The notes under the pieces are model-generated. The model made no database searches and was not told the origin of the DNA. It saw only the letters and a list, made by a program, of their open reading frames with translations. Below are positions 50,701 to 60,850 of a stretch of 64,000 nucleotides of DNA, in pieces. The DNA lies in contig CAIVQB010000077.1 of assembly GCA_903907925.1 (NCBI GenBank), positions 1-64,000 of the forward strand. Reading direction: 5' to 3'. The stretch's first letter is position 1. Every line of letters starts with the position of its first letter. The stretch comes from an uncultured Verrucomicrobiota bacterium (GTDB lineage: Bacteria; Verrucomicrobiota; Verrucomicrobiia; Limisphaerales; UBA9464). The translations under genes and the position numbers were made by a program.

Positions 50701-50990
50701 AGAGCCTGTCTGAAAATGGGGAAGGGTCCTGTTGACGAGGAAAAGGCTGGATGGCGAGGCGCGAGGAGGGAGCAGCCCTTTTTGGGCTGTGACCGAGGAG
50801 CAACGAAGCCAGCCGGCCTTTTCCCCGACAACCCTCCGGGCGGCAGTGCTTTTGTCTCCCGCCTTCGTTGACTCAGTCCTCACAGCCCACTGCGGGGATG
50901 CTGGACGGCAAACCCAGCTTGGGTTTCGTCGCCTCGGCGGAAGGCAAAATCCCTCGCCGCAGGACCCTTTCCCATTTTCAGACAGGCTCT
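50701..50990. mobile_element. MITE-like element with ~30-bp terminal inverted repeats
   Basis: The ends AGAGCCTGTCTGAAAATGGG (50701-50720) and its exact reverse complement (50971-50990) are perfect over 20 bp and extend inward with one mismatch to 30 bp. Direct repeats flank it: CTAAG on both sides if the inverted repeat is taken to start at AGCCTG, or TAA if at GAGCCTG. The 290-bp interior has no ORF that looks like a transposase. It carries a small hairpin CAGCCC-TTTTT-GGGCTG (50773-50789). It is therefore a candidate non-autonomous element mobilised in trans. Confidence 0.75.
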
Positions 50991-51013
50991 AAGGTTTTCC
51001 CTGATAGCGGGGG

Positions 51014-54000
51014 GTGTGCGTTACCTCGTTGAATGGCTGGATGTCGGCAGGGGGTCACTCAGAAGCGGATCGCGGAGCCATTGCCCGTCGTCGGGTCTTT
51101 AGGGACTACCTCCTGTCCATCGCCGCCACTGCATTGACCCTCGCGATTCGGTCGGCGCTGACGCCTTGGATCCACGATCGCACGATGGTGATCGTCTTCC
51201 TGATTCCCATCCTGATCAGCGCCCACATCGGCGGTCTTGGGCCCGGCCTCGTGGCAACGGCGATCTCTGTTGTCGGAATCGATTTTTTCCTGCTGCAGCC
51301 GTTCCACTCGCTCTTCATCGCCTCCGGGGTTGACCGGGTCCAGATGGGCCTCCTGACGCTCGTTGGAACCCTGGTCAGCCTGCTCAGCGCATCGGCCCGC
51401 CGGGCCAACTCCCCTGAAACCCGCCGGGCACTGGAAGACGCCAACGCGCAACTCCGGAACAGCGAGCAACGCCTCCAGATGTTCATCGATCACGCACCGG
51501 TGGCCATCGCCCTGCTGGATCGCGAATTGCGCTACCTGGCCGCGAGTCAGCGTTGGATTCAGGATTACAAACTGACCGGAACCCCGCTGTTGGGCCGCTC
51601 GCACTACGAGGTGTTTCCCGAGGTGCCGGAGCGATGGAAAATCATCCATCAACGCGCATTGGCCGGTGAAATCGTCCGATCCGAAGCCGACTGCTTTCCG
51701 CGTGCCGACGGCCGCACCCAATGGCTGCGCTGGGAGATCCGTCCGTGGCGCGGGCCCGACGAACAAATCGCCGGCATTCTGATCTTCAGCGAAGACATCA
51801 CCGTCCGGATGCAGGAGGACGAAATGAGGGATCGTCTGGCGACGATCGTGGCCTCCTCCGACGACGCGATCATCGGCAAGGCACTCGACGGAACCATCAC
51901 CAGTTGGAACCGGGGTGCGGAAAAATTGTTCGGATACACGGCAGCCGAGGCCATCGGAAAACCCCTGCGATTCCTCATTCCCGAGGAACGCTGGGACGAG
52001 GAAAACTACATTCTTGAACGGATCGGACGCGGGGAACGGGTGGAGCACTTTGAGACCGAACGGATGTGTCGCGACGGCCGGCGCATCGACATCTCGGCGA
52101 CCATTTCCCCAGTCTATGATTCCGAAGGCCGCGTCCTCGGCGCCTCCAAAATCGCCCGTGACGTGACCCTCCAAAAGCGGGCGCTCCGGACCATTCGGGA
52201 AAGCGAGGAACGGTTGGAAGCCGTCACGGAGAACCTCGCCGAGGGACTGATTCTCGCAGACCTCGAAGGTCGGCCTTTGCATTGGAACCGCGCGGCACTG
52301 CGATTGTACGGCATCGCAGACCCCACCACCGCCCGCTCCGTGCTGACCCACCTTCCAGAATTCTTCGAACTCTTGGATTCAGAAGGACGACGGTTGGATG
52401 AGAACGAATGGCCGCTGCTGCAAATTCTCCGCGGCGAGGTGGTTGACGGCTTGGAATTGGAGGTACGCCGCGTCACCGACGGATGGACGCAAACCTTCAG
52501 CTACAATGGAAAGGTGGTCTGGAATGCCGGTGAGCATCCGGTCGCCTTCCTGTCCATCACCGACATCACGGCCCGCGCAGGTCATGAACGACGGGTGACC
52601 CTTCTTGCGGAAATCTCGCGACGATTGGTGGTGAGCGACACTCCGCGCGCTCTGCTGGGTTCGATCTTTGCCGAACTCACCGAGGTTATTGGGGCGGACG
52701 CTTTTTTGAACTATTGGGTCGCCCCCAGCGGTGATCGCCTGATCCTGGAAGTTTCCGGAGGGATCACCGAGGAACAGAAAAGCGCCTTTGCCGAGCTCAA
52801 GATGGGTGAAGCGGTTTCCGGGAAAGTGGCGGCCAGCCGCGAACCCACCATTCTGTCCGACATCCAGCACGATCCCGATCCGCAGGCGGAACAACTTCTC
52901 CGCCTCGGCCTGCGCACCTATGCCGTCCTGCCAATCCTGACCGGCGAACACCTCATCGGCACCGTGTCTTTCGCCTCGAGTCGGGTCGACCGGTTCGATC
53001 CGGAGGATCTCCAGGTGATGAAAGCTGTCGCCGATCAGGTCGCCGCAGCCCTCGAACGCAGCAGTCTGGTGGAGGAATTGCGGGTCAGCAACGAACGTTT
53101 CCGGACCCTCGTCGAGCAGGCCGCCGACGCCATGATGGTCTATGACACCGAAGGGCGGCTGGTCGACGTCAACCCGCAGGCCTGCGACAATCTCGGCTAC
53201 AGCCGGGCGGAATTGATCGGCCTGTCGCTGCAGGACGTTGTGGTGGATTTCAATCTTCAACGCGCCCAGGCGGCCTGGGCACGGGCTCGCGACCACGGAC
53301 ACCAGACGATCACCACCGTCCACCGACGGCGCGACGGTTCAACCTTTCCCGTCGAGGTGCGGTTTGGAACCATCCAATTCGACCATCGAGAGCTCATCAT
53401 CGGGCAGGTCCGCGATACGACCGAACGCAGCCGCGCCGAGGCGGCGATCCGGGAAAGCGAGGAACGGTTCCGACAGGTGGTGGAGAATATTGAGGAAGTG
53501 TTTTGGATGACCGACGTCGCCCAATCGCGCCTCCTCTACATCAGCCCCGGATTCGAGCGCATATGGGGCCGCACTTCGCGTGAACTGTATGCCTCTTTGG
53601 AGTCGTGGATCGACACGGTTCATCCCGAAGACCGCGCCCGCATCCTCCGGGCCGCGCGCGAAAAACAAGTCATGGGCGACTACGACGAGACGTACCGCAT
53701 CGTCCGGCCCGACGGAACGGTCCGTTGGATCCATGAAACGGCGTATCCGGTCCGTGACGGTGCCGGAGCGGTTTCCCGGATTGTCGGTGTCGCCGCCGAC
53801 ATCACCGAGCAGCGACAACTGGAAACGCAAGTCCGCCAGGCTCAAAAGATGGAAGCGATCGGAACGCTCGCCGGTGGAATCGCGCACGATTTCAACAACA
53901 TCCTCGGAGCGATCATCGGCTTCGCAGAACTGGCCCGGTTGAAACTCGCCAACTATCCCGAGGCCTACGGCGAAATTGACGGCGTTCTGGAGGGAGCCCG

Positions 54001-54976
54001 ACGGGCGGCCGGTCTGGTCGGCCAGATTCTCGCCTCCAGCCGGAGGCAGGAACCCCGCCGGGTTCCAGTCCAACTCTGTCAGGTGGTGGCCGAATCCCTC
54101 CGGCTTCTCCGCGCGACCTTGCCGTCCGGCATCGAATTCGACATCCGACTCCCGTCCACTCTGCCGGCGGTCCTTGCGGATCCCGATCAAGTCCATCAGG
54201 TGGTGATGAACCTTTGCACCAACGCGTCCCAGGCCATCGGTAAGGAAACCGGTCGGCTGACGGTCAGTGCGGAACTGCTGACGATCGACGACCTCACCCG
54301 CGCCACCCACGCGGGCCTCCGGGTTGGGCCCTACGTCCGGCTCAGTGTCAGCGACACCGGCTGCGGAATGGACCGGGCAACTCTGGAACGAATTTTCGAG
54401 CCGTTCTTCACCACCAAGGCCCCGGGTGAAGGCACGGGATTGGGTCTGTCCGTGGTGCACGGCATCATGAAGGCCCACGACGGCACCGTCACCGTCTACA
54501 GCCAGCCCGGCCAGGGGACCACCTTCCATCTCTACTTTCCCGCCAACACCATTGCGGGCCAGGCGGCGATCCCACCCACTCCTCTGGCCGCCCGCGGACA
54601 GGGCCAGCGCATCCTCGTGCTGGACGACGAACGTCCGTTGGCGTTGCTGGGAAAGCGAATCCTCGAGGAACTCGGGTATCTCGCCACCTTCCACACCGAC
54701 GCCGAACAGGCCATCGCCGACGTGGTTGAGAATCCGGACCGCTTTCACATGATCATCACCGATCTGACCATGCCCCGTTTGAGCGGCCTCGAAGTGAGCC
54801 GCCAGATTCACGCCCTTCAACCCGCCCTTCCCATCCTGCTGACCACGGGATACCCGGGAACCCTCAGTGCCCGCGACCTGGCGGAAACCGGAATCCTGCA
54901 AATTCTCCTCAAGCCCCTCACCGTCGCCGCTCTGGCCGCAGCGGTCGACGAGGGACTGGCCTCTTCAAAGTCCTGA
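51014..54976 (+). CDS. Large hybrid histidine kinase: DUF4118, five PAS, GAF, HisKA, HATPase, receiver
   Basis: The 1320-aa protein (GTG at 51014; an ATG at 51041 is possible) starts with a DUF4118-type four-helix membrane domain ([19 protein letters not shown]). PAS domains follow around 145-265, 275-390 and 395-515. A GAF domain spans about 525-680 ([40 protein letters not shown]). More PAS units lie around 690-810 and 815-935. The kinase core has the phospho-His in [20 protein letters not shown] (~958). The ATPase has [10 protein letters not shown] and [21 protein letters not shown] receiver domain closes the protein with [24 protein letters not shown] and [11 protein letters not shown]. 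The MITE-like element ends 23 bp before the start. The next gene is a stand-alone receiver protein. Confidence 0.92.
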   Translation: MCVTSLNGWMSAGGHSEADRGAIARRRVFRDYLLSIAATALTLAIRSALTPWIHDRTMVIVFLIPILISAHIGGLGPGLVATAISVVGIDFFLLQPFHSLFIASGVDRVQMGLLTLVGTLVSLLSASARRANSPETRRALEDANAQLRNSEQRLQMFIDHAPVAIALLDRELRYLAASQRWIQDYKLTGTPLLGRSHYEVFPEVPERWKIIHQRALAGEIVRSEADCFPRADGRTQWLRWEIRPWRGPDEQIAGILIFSEDITVRMQEDEMRDRLATIVASSDDAIIGKALDGTITSWNRGAEKLFGYTAAEAIGKPLRFLIPEERWDEENYILERIGRGERVEHFETERMCRDGRRIDISATISPVYDSEGRVLGASKIARDVTLQKRALRTIRESEERLEAVTENLAEGLILADLEGRPLHWNRAALRLYGIADPTTARSVLTHLPEFFELLDSEGRRLDENEWPLLQILRGEVVDGLELEVRRVTDGWTQTFSYNGKVVWNAGEHPVAFLSITDITARAGHERRVTLLAEISRRLVVSDTPRALLGSIFAELTEVIGADAFLNYWVAPSGDRLILEVSGGITEEQKSAFAELKMGEAVSGKVAASREPTILSDIQHDPDPQAEQLLRLGLRTYAVLPILTGEHLIGTVSFASSRVDRFDPEDLQVMKAVADQVAAALERSSLVEELRVSNERFRTLVEQAADAMMVYDTEGRLVDVNPQACDNLGYSRAELIGLSLQDVVVDFNLQRAQAAWARARDHGHQTITTVHRRRDGSTFPVEVRFGTIQFDHRELIIGQVRDTTERSRAEAAIRESEERFRQVVENIEEVFWMTDVAQSRLLYISPGFERIWGRTSRELYASLESWIDTVHPEDRARILRAAREKQVMGDYDETYRIVRPDGTVRWIHETAYPVRDGAGAVSRIVGVAADITEQRQLETQVRQAQKMEAIGTLAGGIAHDFNNILGAIIGFAELARLKLANYPEAYGEIDGVLEGARRAAGLVGQILASSRRQEPRRVPVQLCQVVAESLRLLRATLPSGIEFDIRLPSTLPAVLADPDQVHQVVMNLCTNASQAIGKETGRLTVSAELLTIDDLTRATHAGLRVGPYVRLSVSDTGCGMDRATLERIFEPFFTTKAPGEGTGLGLSVVHGIMKAHDGTVTVYSQPGQGTTFHLYFPANTIAGQAAIPPTPLAARGQGQRILVLDDERPLALLGKRILEELGYLATFHTDAEQAIADVVENPDRFHMIITDLTMPRLSGLEVSRQIHALQPALPILLTTGYPGTLSARDLAETGILQILLKPLTVAALAAAVDEGLASSKS

Positions 54977-54981
54977 CTCCC

Positions 54982-55524
54982 ATGGCCCGAATTCTTTTGA
55001 TCGAAGACGACGAACTGTTCCGTCGCATGCTGCGAAATTCTCTGGCGGCACTGGGACATGAGGTGACCGAAGCGCAAAATGGCCTTCAGGGGTTGAAGCT
55101 CCATTCAGCCGGCGGGTTTGACCTCGTTGTGACCGATGTGGTCATGCCCGAGCGCGAAGGAATTGAAACCATTCTCGAGCTCCGGCAGCGGAACCCTGAC
55201 GTCAAGATCATCGCCATGTCGGGAGGCGGACGCGGTTCCGCGGCGGACTATCTTCACATCGCCGCGCAGGTCGGTGCCCAGCGTGTTTTGCTCAAACCTT
55301 TTTCAATCGATGAACTCAAGGAAGCGATCCACTTCCTGAAGTTCGACGTGCCCGAACCAGCGCCGGCTCGCGAACCTGCAACGCAGGAGTTGTTACTGGG
55401 CCTGGATAACGCTCAATCCCTTGAGAAGATCGAGCGCCCGCGCCAGGACGGGATCCCGGACGATTCTCGGGGCGGCCGGCGGCTCGGCGGTGATGGCAGT
55501 TCCGTTGGTGGTTCGGGCTCCTGA
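54982..55524 (+). CDS. Stand-alone receiver-domain response regulator
   Basis: The 180-aa protein has a complete receiver domain: ILLIEDDELFRRMLRNSLAA, FDLVVTDVVMPEREGIE with the phospho-Asp, IIAMSGGGRG and VLLKPFSIDELKEAIHF. No output domain follows. After ~residue 123 the tail (PEPAPAREPATQELLLGL..) has no family character, and its last 44 codons overlap the convergent S41-like gene by 132 bp. The true stop may have been lost, leaving a read-through tail. It starts 5 bp after the hybrid kinase and probably shares its phosphorelay. Confidence 0.85.
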   Translation: MARILLIEDDELFRRMLRNSLAALGHEVTEAQNGLQGLKLHSAGGFDLVVTDVVMPEREGIETILELRQRNPDVKIIAMSGGGRGSAADYLHIAAQVGAQRVLLKPFSIDELKEAIHFLKFDVPEPAPAREPATQELLLGLDNAQSLEKIERPRQDGIPDDSRGGRRLGGDGSSVGGSGS

Positions 55525-56439
55525 CTTCTCCTCTTTTCGCGCCCGGACCAGTTCGGCCTCGGTCAGCCGATGTCGGACGCGCGGGACCGCATTGGTCGAG
55601 GTTGAACCGGCGTCGGCCGTCCCGGCCACCGAGCCGAAAGGATCCTCGAGATAGCCCCGTTCGGATTCCTCACGAACGGCGACCGCGATATCCGGTTGGA
55701 GACCGGTGGGGGCCAGCGGCGATCCATCGCCCGATCGGACGGGAGCGACGGCCAGTTGAAGGCGACGGCCGTTGGAGAGGGTGAATTCCTCGTAGCGAGC
55801 GACCTCACCGGCCGTCGGTCCACCGATGGCGAGCGCAATTCCCGAACTGCGCAAAACCGCGGCGACGGCCTCCGCGGCACCGCGGGTCTGGTGATTGATC
55901 AGCACCGTGAACGGCCCATGGATCGCATTGGTTTTTTCGGTCGAGACAAAGAGTCCCTGTCCCCAATCCATCACCGGCTTGCCGGCTGGAAGAAACAGAT
56001 CGGCCACCTGCGCGGCCGCTGCAAAATCGCGTCCCGCGGCAAAGCGCAGGTCGATCACCCATCCCTTGAGCGTCTTGCCCGTCGACTGTTCACCCATGTT
56101 CCGCACCACCTCGGCACGGGTCGCCGTCCCCAGGCTGCCGATCCGAAGGTAGCCAAACACGCCGTCATGGATCCGGGCTTTCACGCCTTCCGTCTCAGGG
56201 GTCGACTTCTCCGCCTCATCGGAAAATCGCGCCAGACCACCGAGGCGCTGGACGAACCCATCCACCGCCATCTGGTTCAGTTGTTCCGCGGTGTAGACGT
56301 GCTGTTTGGAGCGGACGAGATCCAGGACCTCGGCAAACGGTGGCGCCTGGACCGACGGAGCGGCCGGATCGGCGACTGCCATTGGTATTCCGACCAGCAA
56401 GGCCGAGCCAATCCAACACGCAAAGGAGCACTTCAACAT
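55393..56439 (-). CDS. Secreted S41 peptidase-like protein lacking catalytic Ser and Lys
   Basis: The ATG at 56439 (MLKCSFACWIGSALLVGIPM) gives a signal peptide. The 348-aa product keeps the tail-specific-protease fold order: DGVFGYLRIGSLG, KGWVIDLRFAAGRDFAAAAQ, FTVLINHQTRGAAEAVAAVL and IGGPTAGEVARYEEFTLSNG. Also kept are GLQPDIAVAV and a C-terminal helical tail. In active members the serine sits in a TASASE-type word, which here reads TRGAAEA, and the lysine in TxGKG reads TAGEV. It may be a pseudo-enzyme or binding protein. Its last 132 bp overlap the receiver gene. Confidence 0.75.
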   Translation of the reverse strand: MLKCSFACWIGSALLVGIPMAVADPAAPSVQAPPFAEVLDLVRSKQHVYTAEQLNQMAVDGFVQRLGGLARFSDEAEKSTPETEGVKARIHDGVFGYLRIGSLGTATRAEVVRNMGEQSTGKTLKGWVIDLRFAAGRDFAAAAQVADLFLPAGKPVMDWGQGLFVSTEKTNAIHGPFTVLINHQTRGAAEAVAAVLRSSGIALAIGGPTAGEVARYEEFTLSNGRRLQLAVAPVRSGDGSPLAPTGLQPDIAVAVREESERGYLEDPFGSVAGTADAGSTSTNAVPRVRHRLTEAELVRARKEEKSGARTTNGTAITAEPPAAPRIVRDPVLARALDLLKGLSVIQAQ

Positions 56440-56517
56440 GACGCCCCGGATATCAACGTTCCGCCCGGACCAGCGCAATGAAGTTCGGAATCGGAGTGCG
56501 ACATCTCGGAGGCCGCG

Positions 56518-57375
56518 TCACAGCAGCAATCGCCCGTGTTGTTTCAACCAGGCTTCCGAAGCCTCATATCCCGGGCTCAACCGCTGGACCTCCGCCCAAA
56601 AACGCGGGCTGTGGTTCATCTGCAGCAAATGGGCGAGCTCGTGGAGGATGATGTAGTCCCGCACCGTCTCCGGCACCTGGACCAGCCGCCAATTTAGTGA
56701 AATGACGCCGCGCCGCGAGCAACTGCCCCAGCGGGTCCGCTGATTCCGGACGCTCACCCGTCGCACCCGGTCGGTGAATTGATGCTCGGCGGCCAGGGCT
56801 TTCACCCGATCAGGCAGGATCCGTCCCGCGTGCCGGCGCAGGGCCGCCTCCACTGCAGGTCGTAAATCCCCCGCTCCCTCCGCCCCATCGAATTCAATTT
56901 CCCCCAACCGATACCGTTCGAATCCGTCGCGGGTGGATTCGAGACGTTCGACGACCACCTCCCGACCGGCCAGGTGCACGGCTCCCCCGACACCCACCGG
57001 TTGCGGTCCACGCGGAGATTGGCGATGCCGTTTCCAGTTTTCCGCCAGCCAGGTTTCGTTCTCGGATACAAACCGTCGCGCCTCCGCCAGCGTGCCCCGT
57101 CGCGGAATCGTGCAGCGCGCGGTGCCGTCGCGACGAAACACCAACCGGTAACGCCGCGCCCGCGGATGCCGCACATAAACGATGACCACATCGCCGTCGG
57201 GGAGGGACAGCGTCTCGCCGGCGGCCGGACCCGGGGCCGGCCGGCTCGTCGGGGGCGCGGGAACCGTCGTCAGGCGGGTCCAGAGTGATCGGAAGAAATC
57301 GAGCTGCCCCGGGTCACGCACGGCTTCGGTCGAGCGGGTTCCGGGCAAACGCGAATTCGGCAACGGTGCGGCCAT
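56518..57375 (-). CDS. YgjP/DUF45-type metallopeptidase (SprT-like)
   Basis: The start is uncertain: an ATG at 57375 overlaps the upstream gene by 62 bp, whereas a GTG at 57321 ([10 protein letters not shown]) overlaps it by 8 bp. The conserved part begins [20 protein letters not shown] and includes [15 protein letters not shown]. The catalytic block is [29 protein letters not shown], and the zinc site [20 protein letters not shown]. This is the usual order of the family, whose cellular role is unclear. It forms an operon with the thioredoxin-like ferredoxin. Confidence 0.88.
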   Translation of the reverse strand: MAAPLPNSRLPGTRSTEAVRDPGQLDFFRSLWTRLTTVPAPPTSRPAPGPAAGETLSLPDGDVVIVYVRHPRARRYRLVFRRDGTARCTIPRRGTLAEARRFVSENETWLAENWKRHRQSPRGPQPVGVGGAVHLAGREVVVERLESTRDGFERYRLGEIEFDGAEGAGDLRPAVEAALRRHAGRILPDRVKALAAEHQFTDRVRRVSVRNQRTRWGSCSRRGVISLNWRLVQVPETVRDYIILHELAHLLQMNHSPRFWAEVQRLSPGYEASEAWLKQHGRLLL

Positions 57376-57706
57376 GAATGAGATGTTCCTGAAGAATGCG
57401 CTCCAGAACTTCCGGAGTGCAGGAATGGTACCAGACACCCTCCGGATAGACCACTGCGACCGGTCCACGCAGGCAGACCTGCAGGCAGTTGGCCTTCGTC
57501 CGCGCGACCCGCGCCTGGGGTCCCACCAAGCCCAATTCCTTGAGCCGGCGTTTCAGAAATTCCCAGGAGGCCAGGCTCGTTTCAGAACTGCAGCACTTGG
57601 GTTTCGACGGATCGGCGCACAGAAAAATGTGGCGACGCACAGAATCCAGCCCCAGGTCGGCGCACGCCCTGGCCAGCTCGGGATCGGTGGATTCCACATC
57701 GGACAT
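57314..57706 (-). CDS. Thioredoxin-like [2Fe-2S] ferredoxin
   Basis: The ATG at 57706 ([20 protein letters not shown]) is preferred over one at 57754. The 130-aa product has the cysteine spacing of thioredoxin-like 2Fe-2S ferredoxins: [20 protein letters not shown], then [20 protein letters not shown] and [14 protein letters not shown]. The (2Fe-2S) cluster would be held by one cysteine of the first group and those of the second. Such proteins transfer single electrons; the partner is not evident. Confidence 0.87.
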   Translation of the reverse strand: MSDVESTDPELARACADLGLDSVRRHIFLCADPSKPKCCSSETSLASWEFLKRRLKELGLVGPQARVARTKANCLQVCLRGPVAVVYPEGVWYHSCTPEVLERILQEHLIHGRTVAEFAFARNPLDRSRA

Positions 57707-57801
57707 CCGCCGATCAAACGCCGGGTGGCGGGACCTGTCGATCTCCGGTTCCAATTCCCGACCGGACTTGCTGCGGCCATCGGTCCGGCGATACTGCCCC
57801 C

Positions 57802-58278
57802 ATGCCGTTGACCCGCATCGACGCCCCCCGCACCGCCCTCGGCCGGACTCCCGAACGCGTGGACCAGTTCAGCGTTTTCATTCCGAACAAACTCGGGCGC
57901 ATGCACGAAGTCGTCCGGAAGCTGGCCCAGCATGAGGTCCACGTGCTCGCGTTGACCCTCCTCGACACCACGGACAGCACCATCATCCGGTTGATCGTCG
58001 ATGATCCGGACCGGGCCCGCACCCTGCTTGGTGAACACGGATTTCCCTTCACCGAAACCACCATCGTGGCGGTGGAAATCGAGGGGGAGCGCCAATTGCA
58101 GGATGTTCTCGGAGCGCTGCTCGAAGCCGAACTGAACATCCACTACACCTATCCGTTCCTGACCCGGCCCAACGGAAAGTCGGCCCTCGCCATCAGTCTC
58201 GAACATCCCGAAGTCGCGGAGGACGCCCTGCGTCGCCATCAGTTCAAGGTGCTGTTCCAGGACGACCTGTCTCGCTGA
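57802..58278 (+). CDS. Tandem ACT-domain protein
   Basis: The 158-aa protein consists of two ACT-type ferredoxin-like units. The first runs [20 protein letters not shown] to [16 protein letters not shown]. The second is [20 protein letters not shown] to [21 protein letters not shown] domains usually bind an amino acid and regulate enzymes, and no catalytic domain is fused. Close relatives are, from memory, annotated as acetolactate synthase-like or amino acid-binding ACT proteins. Confidence 0.85.
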   Translation: MPLTRIDAPRTALGRTPERVDQFSVFIPNKLGRMHEVVRKLAQHEVHVLALTLLDTTDSTIIRLIVDDPDRARTLLGEHGFPFTETTIVAVEIEGERQLQDVLGALLEAELNIHYTYPFLTRPNGKSALAISLEHPEVAEDALRRHQFKVLFQDDLSR

Positions 58279-58283
58279 TCCCG

Positions 58284-59393
58284 GTGGTGCCCGTGAACCG
58301 CATCCTGGTCATCGCCCTGTCGGGAATCGGCGACACGCTGATCGCGACACCGCTGCTACGACAACTACGGGCGGACCATCCGTCAGCCCGGATTGAAGCG
58401 CTGGTCCTGTGGCCCGGAGCGGCTTCGCTCTTGGAACACAATCCCCATCTCGATGCCGTCCATCAGCATCCGTTCCTGACCGCATCGCGAATGGAATCTC
58501 TTCGCTTCGTGGCCGGGTTGCGCCGCCGACGCTTCGATGTTTCGATCAACATCCACACTCAGGGCCGGCGGGAATACCGTTGGATCGCCCGGATGATCGG
58601 TGCCCGCCGTCGACTGAGTCACGAATACGAAAATCAATCCTGGCTCGATCGATGTCTGGTGACCGATTCGTTGCCGCAGGACTACACGGTGCACGGAGCG
58701 ATCAACAATCAGCGCCTCCTCGCCTTGCTGGGGCCGACCTCGCCGGATTCGAACCCCCGATACGAACTCTACCTGAATGGCGAGGAACAACGCTGGGCCT
58801 CCAACTACGCCGCGGCTCACGAATTCACACCGGAACACACTCTCGGAATTCATGCCGGATCCGGGGGGACCAAGAATCTGGCCCTGCGACGCTGGCCTGC
58901 GGACCATTACCTGGAGCTGACTCGACGTCTGCTCGCCGAGATGCCGCAGCTTCGCATCGCCTATTTCGGCGGCCCTGACGAAGCCGCCCTCCACGCGCGC
59001 ATTGCCCGTAAGGTGGATTCGAATCGGGTTTTCTTTCCCGTCACGCCGACTGTGCGTCACGCCGCGGCGCTGCTGGGTCATCTCGGGGCTTTTCTCAGCG
59101 TCGACACCCTGTTCATGCACCTCGCGGCGGCGATGCGGGTTCCCCATCAGGTGGTCATCGAAACGCCGACCATGAATCCGCCCATTCTCCCGCTGCGGAA
59201 GGATTGGACGTTGATTCCGAATCCCGGCGTGGGCGGCCGCAATCTGGACTTCTATCGCTACGACGGCCGGCCCATCGCCGGAACACCGGAGGAACTCGGA
59301 CGAATCATGGCCTCGGTTTCAGTCGACGCGGTCTTTCAGGTGCTTCGCTCGCGCCTGGCCCGCGACCCGGACGTCAGCCGGCCAAACGGTTGA
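58284..59393 (+). CDS. Glycosyltransferase family 9 (heptosyltransferase-like)
   Basis: The 369-aa protein opens NRILVIALSGIGDTLIATPL, the GxGDxLLxTP pattern of family 9 (RfaF/WaaC-type) enzymes. It continues ARIEALVLWPGAASLLEHNP, FDVSINIHTQGRREYR, LGIHAGSGGTKNLALRRWP (the HPGxG nucleotide-binding word, here with A), GAFLSVDTLFMHLAAAMRVP and a C-terminal helix. It would add a sugar, typically heptose, to lipopolysaccharide core. The start is a GTG at 58284, with another in-frame GTG at 58293. Its stop overlaps the convergent mpl gene by 20 bp. Confidence 0.87.
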   Translation: MVPVNRILVIALSGIGDTLIATPLLRQLRADHPSARIEALVLWPGAASLLEHNPHLDAVHQHPFLTASRMESLRFVAGLRRRRFDVSINIHTQGRREYRWIARMIGARRRLSHEYENQSWLDRCLVTDSLPQDYTVHGAINNQRLLALLGPTSPDSNPRYELYLNGEEQRWASNYAAAHEFTPEHTLGIHAGSGGTKNLALRRWPADHYLELTRRLLAEMPQLRIAYFGGPDEAALHARIARKVDSNRVFFPVTPTVRHAAALLGHLGAFLSVDTLFMHLAAAMRVPHQVVIETPTMNPPILPLRKDWTLIPNPGVGGRNLDFYRYDGRPIAGTPEELGRIMASVSVDAVFQVLRSRLARDPDVSRPNG

Positions 59394-60768
59394 GCAATCG
59401 TTCGTGGATTCCGCCGAATCCACCGTTGCTGAAGACGCAGATCACATCCCCGCTCACCGCACCGGCCACCACGTGGTCGACGATGCTGTCGACAGTGGGC
59501 AGATAGACCGCCGGCCGGCCGGCCATGCGAAGATCCTGCATCAATTTCTCCGGATTCAACCGTTGTCCGGGCGGCAATTGTTCCAGCCGCGCCACCTCCG
59601 CCACCACAATGCGATCCGCGCGTTCCAGTGCCTCCACCAACTCCGCCTGGAAGATGTTGCGCCGGGTCGTATTGGATCGCGGCTCGAAAACCGCCCATAG
59701 CCGCCGGCCAGGAAACCGGACCCGGAGTGCCCGCAGCGTTTCCCGGATCGCGGTCGGATGATGGCCAAAGTCATCGACCACCGCGACGCCCCGCACTTCT
59801 CCGCGGACATCCATCCGGCGCTGGATGCCTTTGAACGTGGAAAAGGCGGCCTGGATCTGGGCATCCGCGAGTCCGCAGTGCCTGGCGCAGGCAGCCACCG
59901 CCAGTGCGTTGCGCACGTTGAATTCGCCGATCAACGGCAGGGTGAACCGGACATCGCCGAGCTGAAAATCAGACCCATCCGGGCGCAATGCCAGACCGCT
60001 CGCCCGGATGTCGTTGTTCTCGCCAAGACCGAACCGTTTCACCGGGCAATGCCGCACGCCGAGCAGGCCCGACACATTGGATTCATCCCCGTTGGCCAGC
60101 AGCAGCCCGTTTCGGGGAATGAGCTGGATCAACCTCTGGAACGAAAGCTGGATGTCGGCCAGTGAATCGAAGATGTCGGCGTGATCCATCTCCAGATTGT
60201 TGATGATCGCCACCTCCGGCAGGTAGTGGATGAACTTGCTGCGCTTGTCGAAAAACGCGGTGTCGTATTCGTCCCCCTCGAGGATGAACCAATCCGAACC
60301 GGTGAACCGGGCACCCTGACCGAAGTTGGCCGGAATGCCGCCAATCAGAAACGAAGGGTTCAATCCGGCGGTCTCGAAAACCCAGGCCAGCAGCGAGGTC
60401 GTGGTCGTCTTGCCGTGGGTGCCCGTCACCACCAGCGAGCGGCGTCCGCGGATGAAACATTCCTTCAACAGTTCTGGCAGGGAGCAGTAGCGGAGCTTGT
60501 GATCAAGGACGTATTCCGCCTCGGGATTCCCGCGGGAAATCGCATTTCCGATCACCACCAGGTCCGGTCGATGGGAGAGATTCGCCTCGCTATAGCCGTT
60601 CCGAACCTCAATTCCCCGGGAGGCCAGGAAGGTGGACATCGGCGGATAGACCACCTGTTGATCCGAACCGGTGACGATGAACCCCCGGTCCCGCATGGCT
60701 GCGGCCGCGCTGGCCATTGCTGTGCCACCAATACCGACGAAGTGGACGCTTTTGAAATCGCTGAGCAC
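59374..60768 (-). CDS. mpl: UDP-N-acetylmuramate:L-alanyl-gamma-D-glutamyl-meso-diaminopimelate ligase
   Basis: The GTG at 60768 (VLSDFKSVHFVGIGGTAMAS) is chosen because the conserved Mur-ligase start follows at once, giving 464 aa, normal for Mpl. The family word GSDQQVVYPPMSTFLASRGI distinguishes Mpl from MurC. The ATP loop is LVVTGTHGKTTTTSLLAWVF and later motifs are NLEMDHADIFDS, GEFNVRNALAVAACARHCG, VVDDFGHHPTAIRETLRALR and FEPRSNTTRRNIFQ. Mpl rejoins recycled murein tripeptide to UDP-MurNAc. It lies 82 bp downstream of the BlaR1-like gene. This gene cannot replace murC, whose reaction uses L-alanine only. Confidence 0.92.
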   Translation of the reverse strand: MLSDFKSVHFVGIGGTAMASAAAAMRDRGFIVTGSDQQVVYPPMSTFLASRGIEVRNGYSEANLSHRPDLVVIGNAISRGNPEAEYVLDHKLRYCSLPELLKECFIRGRRSLVVTGTHGKTTTTSLLAWVFETAGLNPSFLIGGIPANFGQGARFTGSDWFILEGDEYDTAFFDKRSKFIHYLPEVAIINNLEMDHADIFDSLADIQLSFQRLIQLIPRNGLLLANGDESNVSGLLGVRHCPVKRFGLGENNDIRASGLALRPDGSDFQLGDVRFTLPLIGEFNVRNALAVAACARHCGLADAQIQAAFSTFKGIQRRMDVRGEVRGVAVVDDFGHHPTAIRETLRALRVRFPGRRLWAVFEPRSNTTRRNIFQAELVEALERADRIVVAEVARLEQLPPGQRLNPEKLMQDLRMAGRPAVYLPTVDSIVDHVVAGAVSGDVICVFSNGGFGGIHERLLNRLAG

Positions 60769-60850
60769 GGACCCAGCGTGGGAAAACGAGCCGCGAAGGG
60801 AAGAAAAACCGGGCGCTACCCGCGGTGGACGGCGGGAAAAGGCAGTCCAG

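Noticed and set aside
50785-50830. Hairpin inside the MITE-like element as a standard terminator for the response regulator
   Set aside because: It has a 6-bp stem and no U-run, and its place well inside the inverted-repeat element makes element structure the simpler explanation.
59374-60768. MurC as identity of the Mur ligase at this site
   Set aside because: The VYPPMST word and the length fit Mpl, and the gene lies outside the division cluster; MurC lacks that word.
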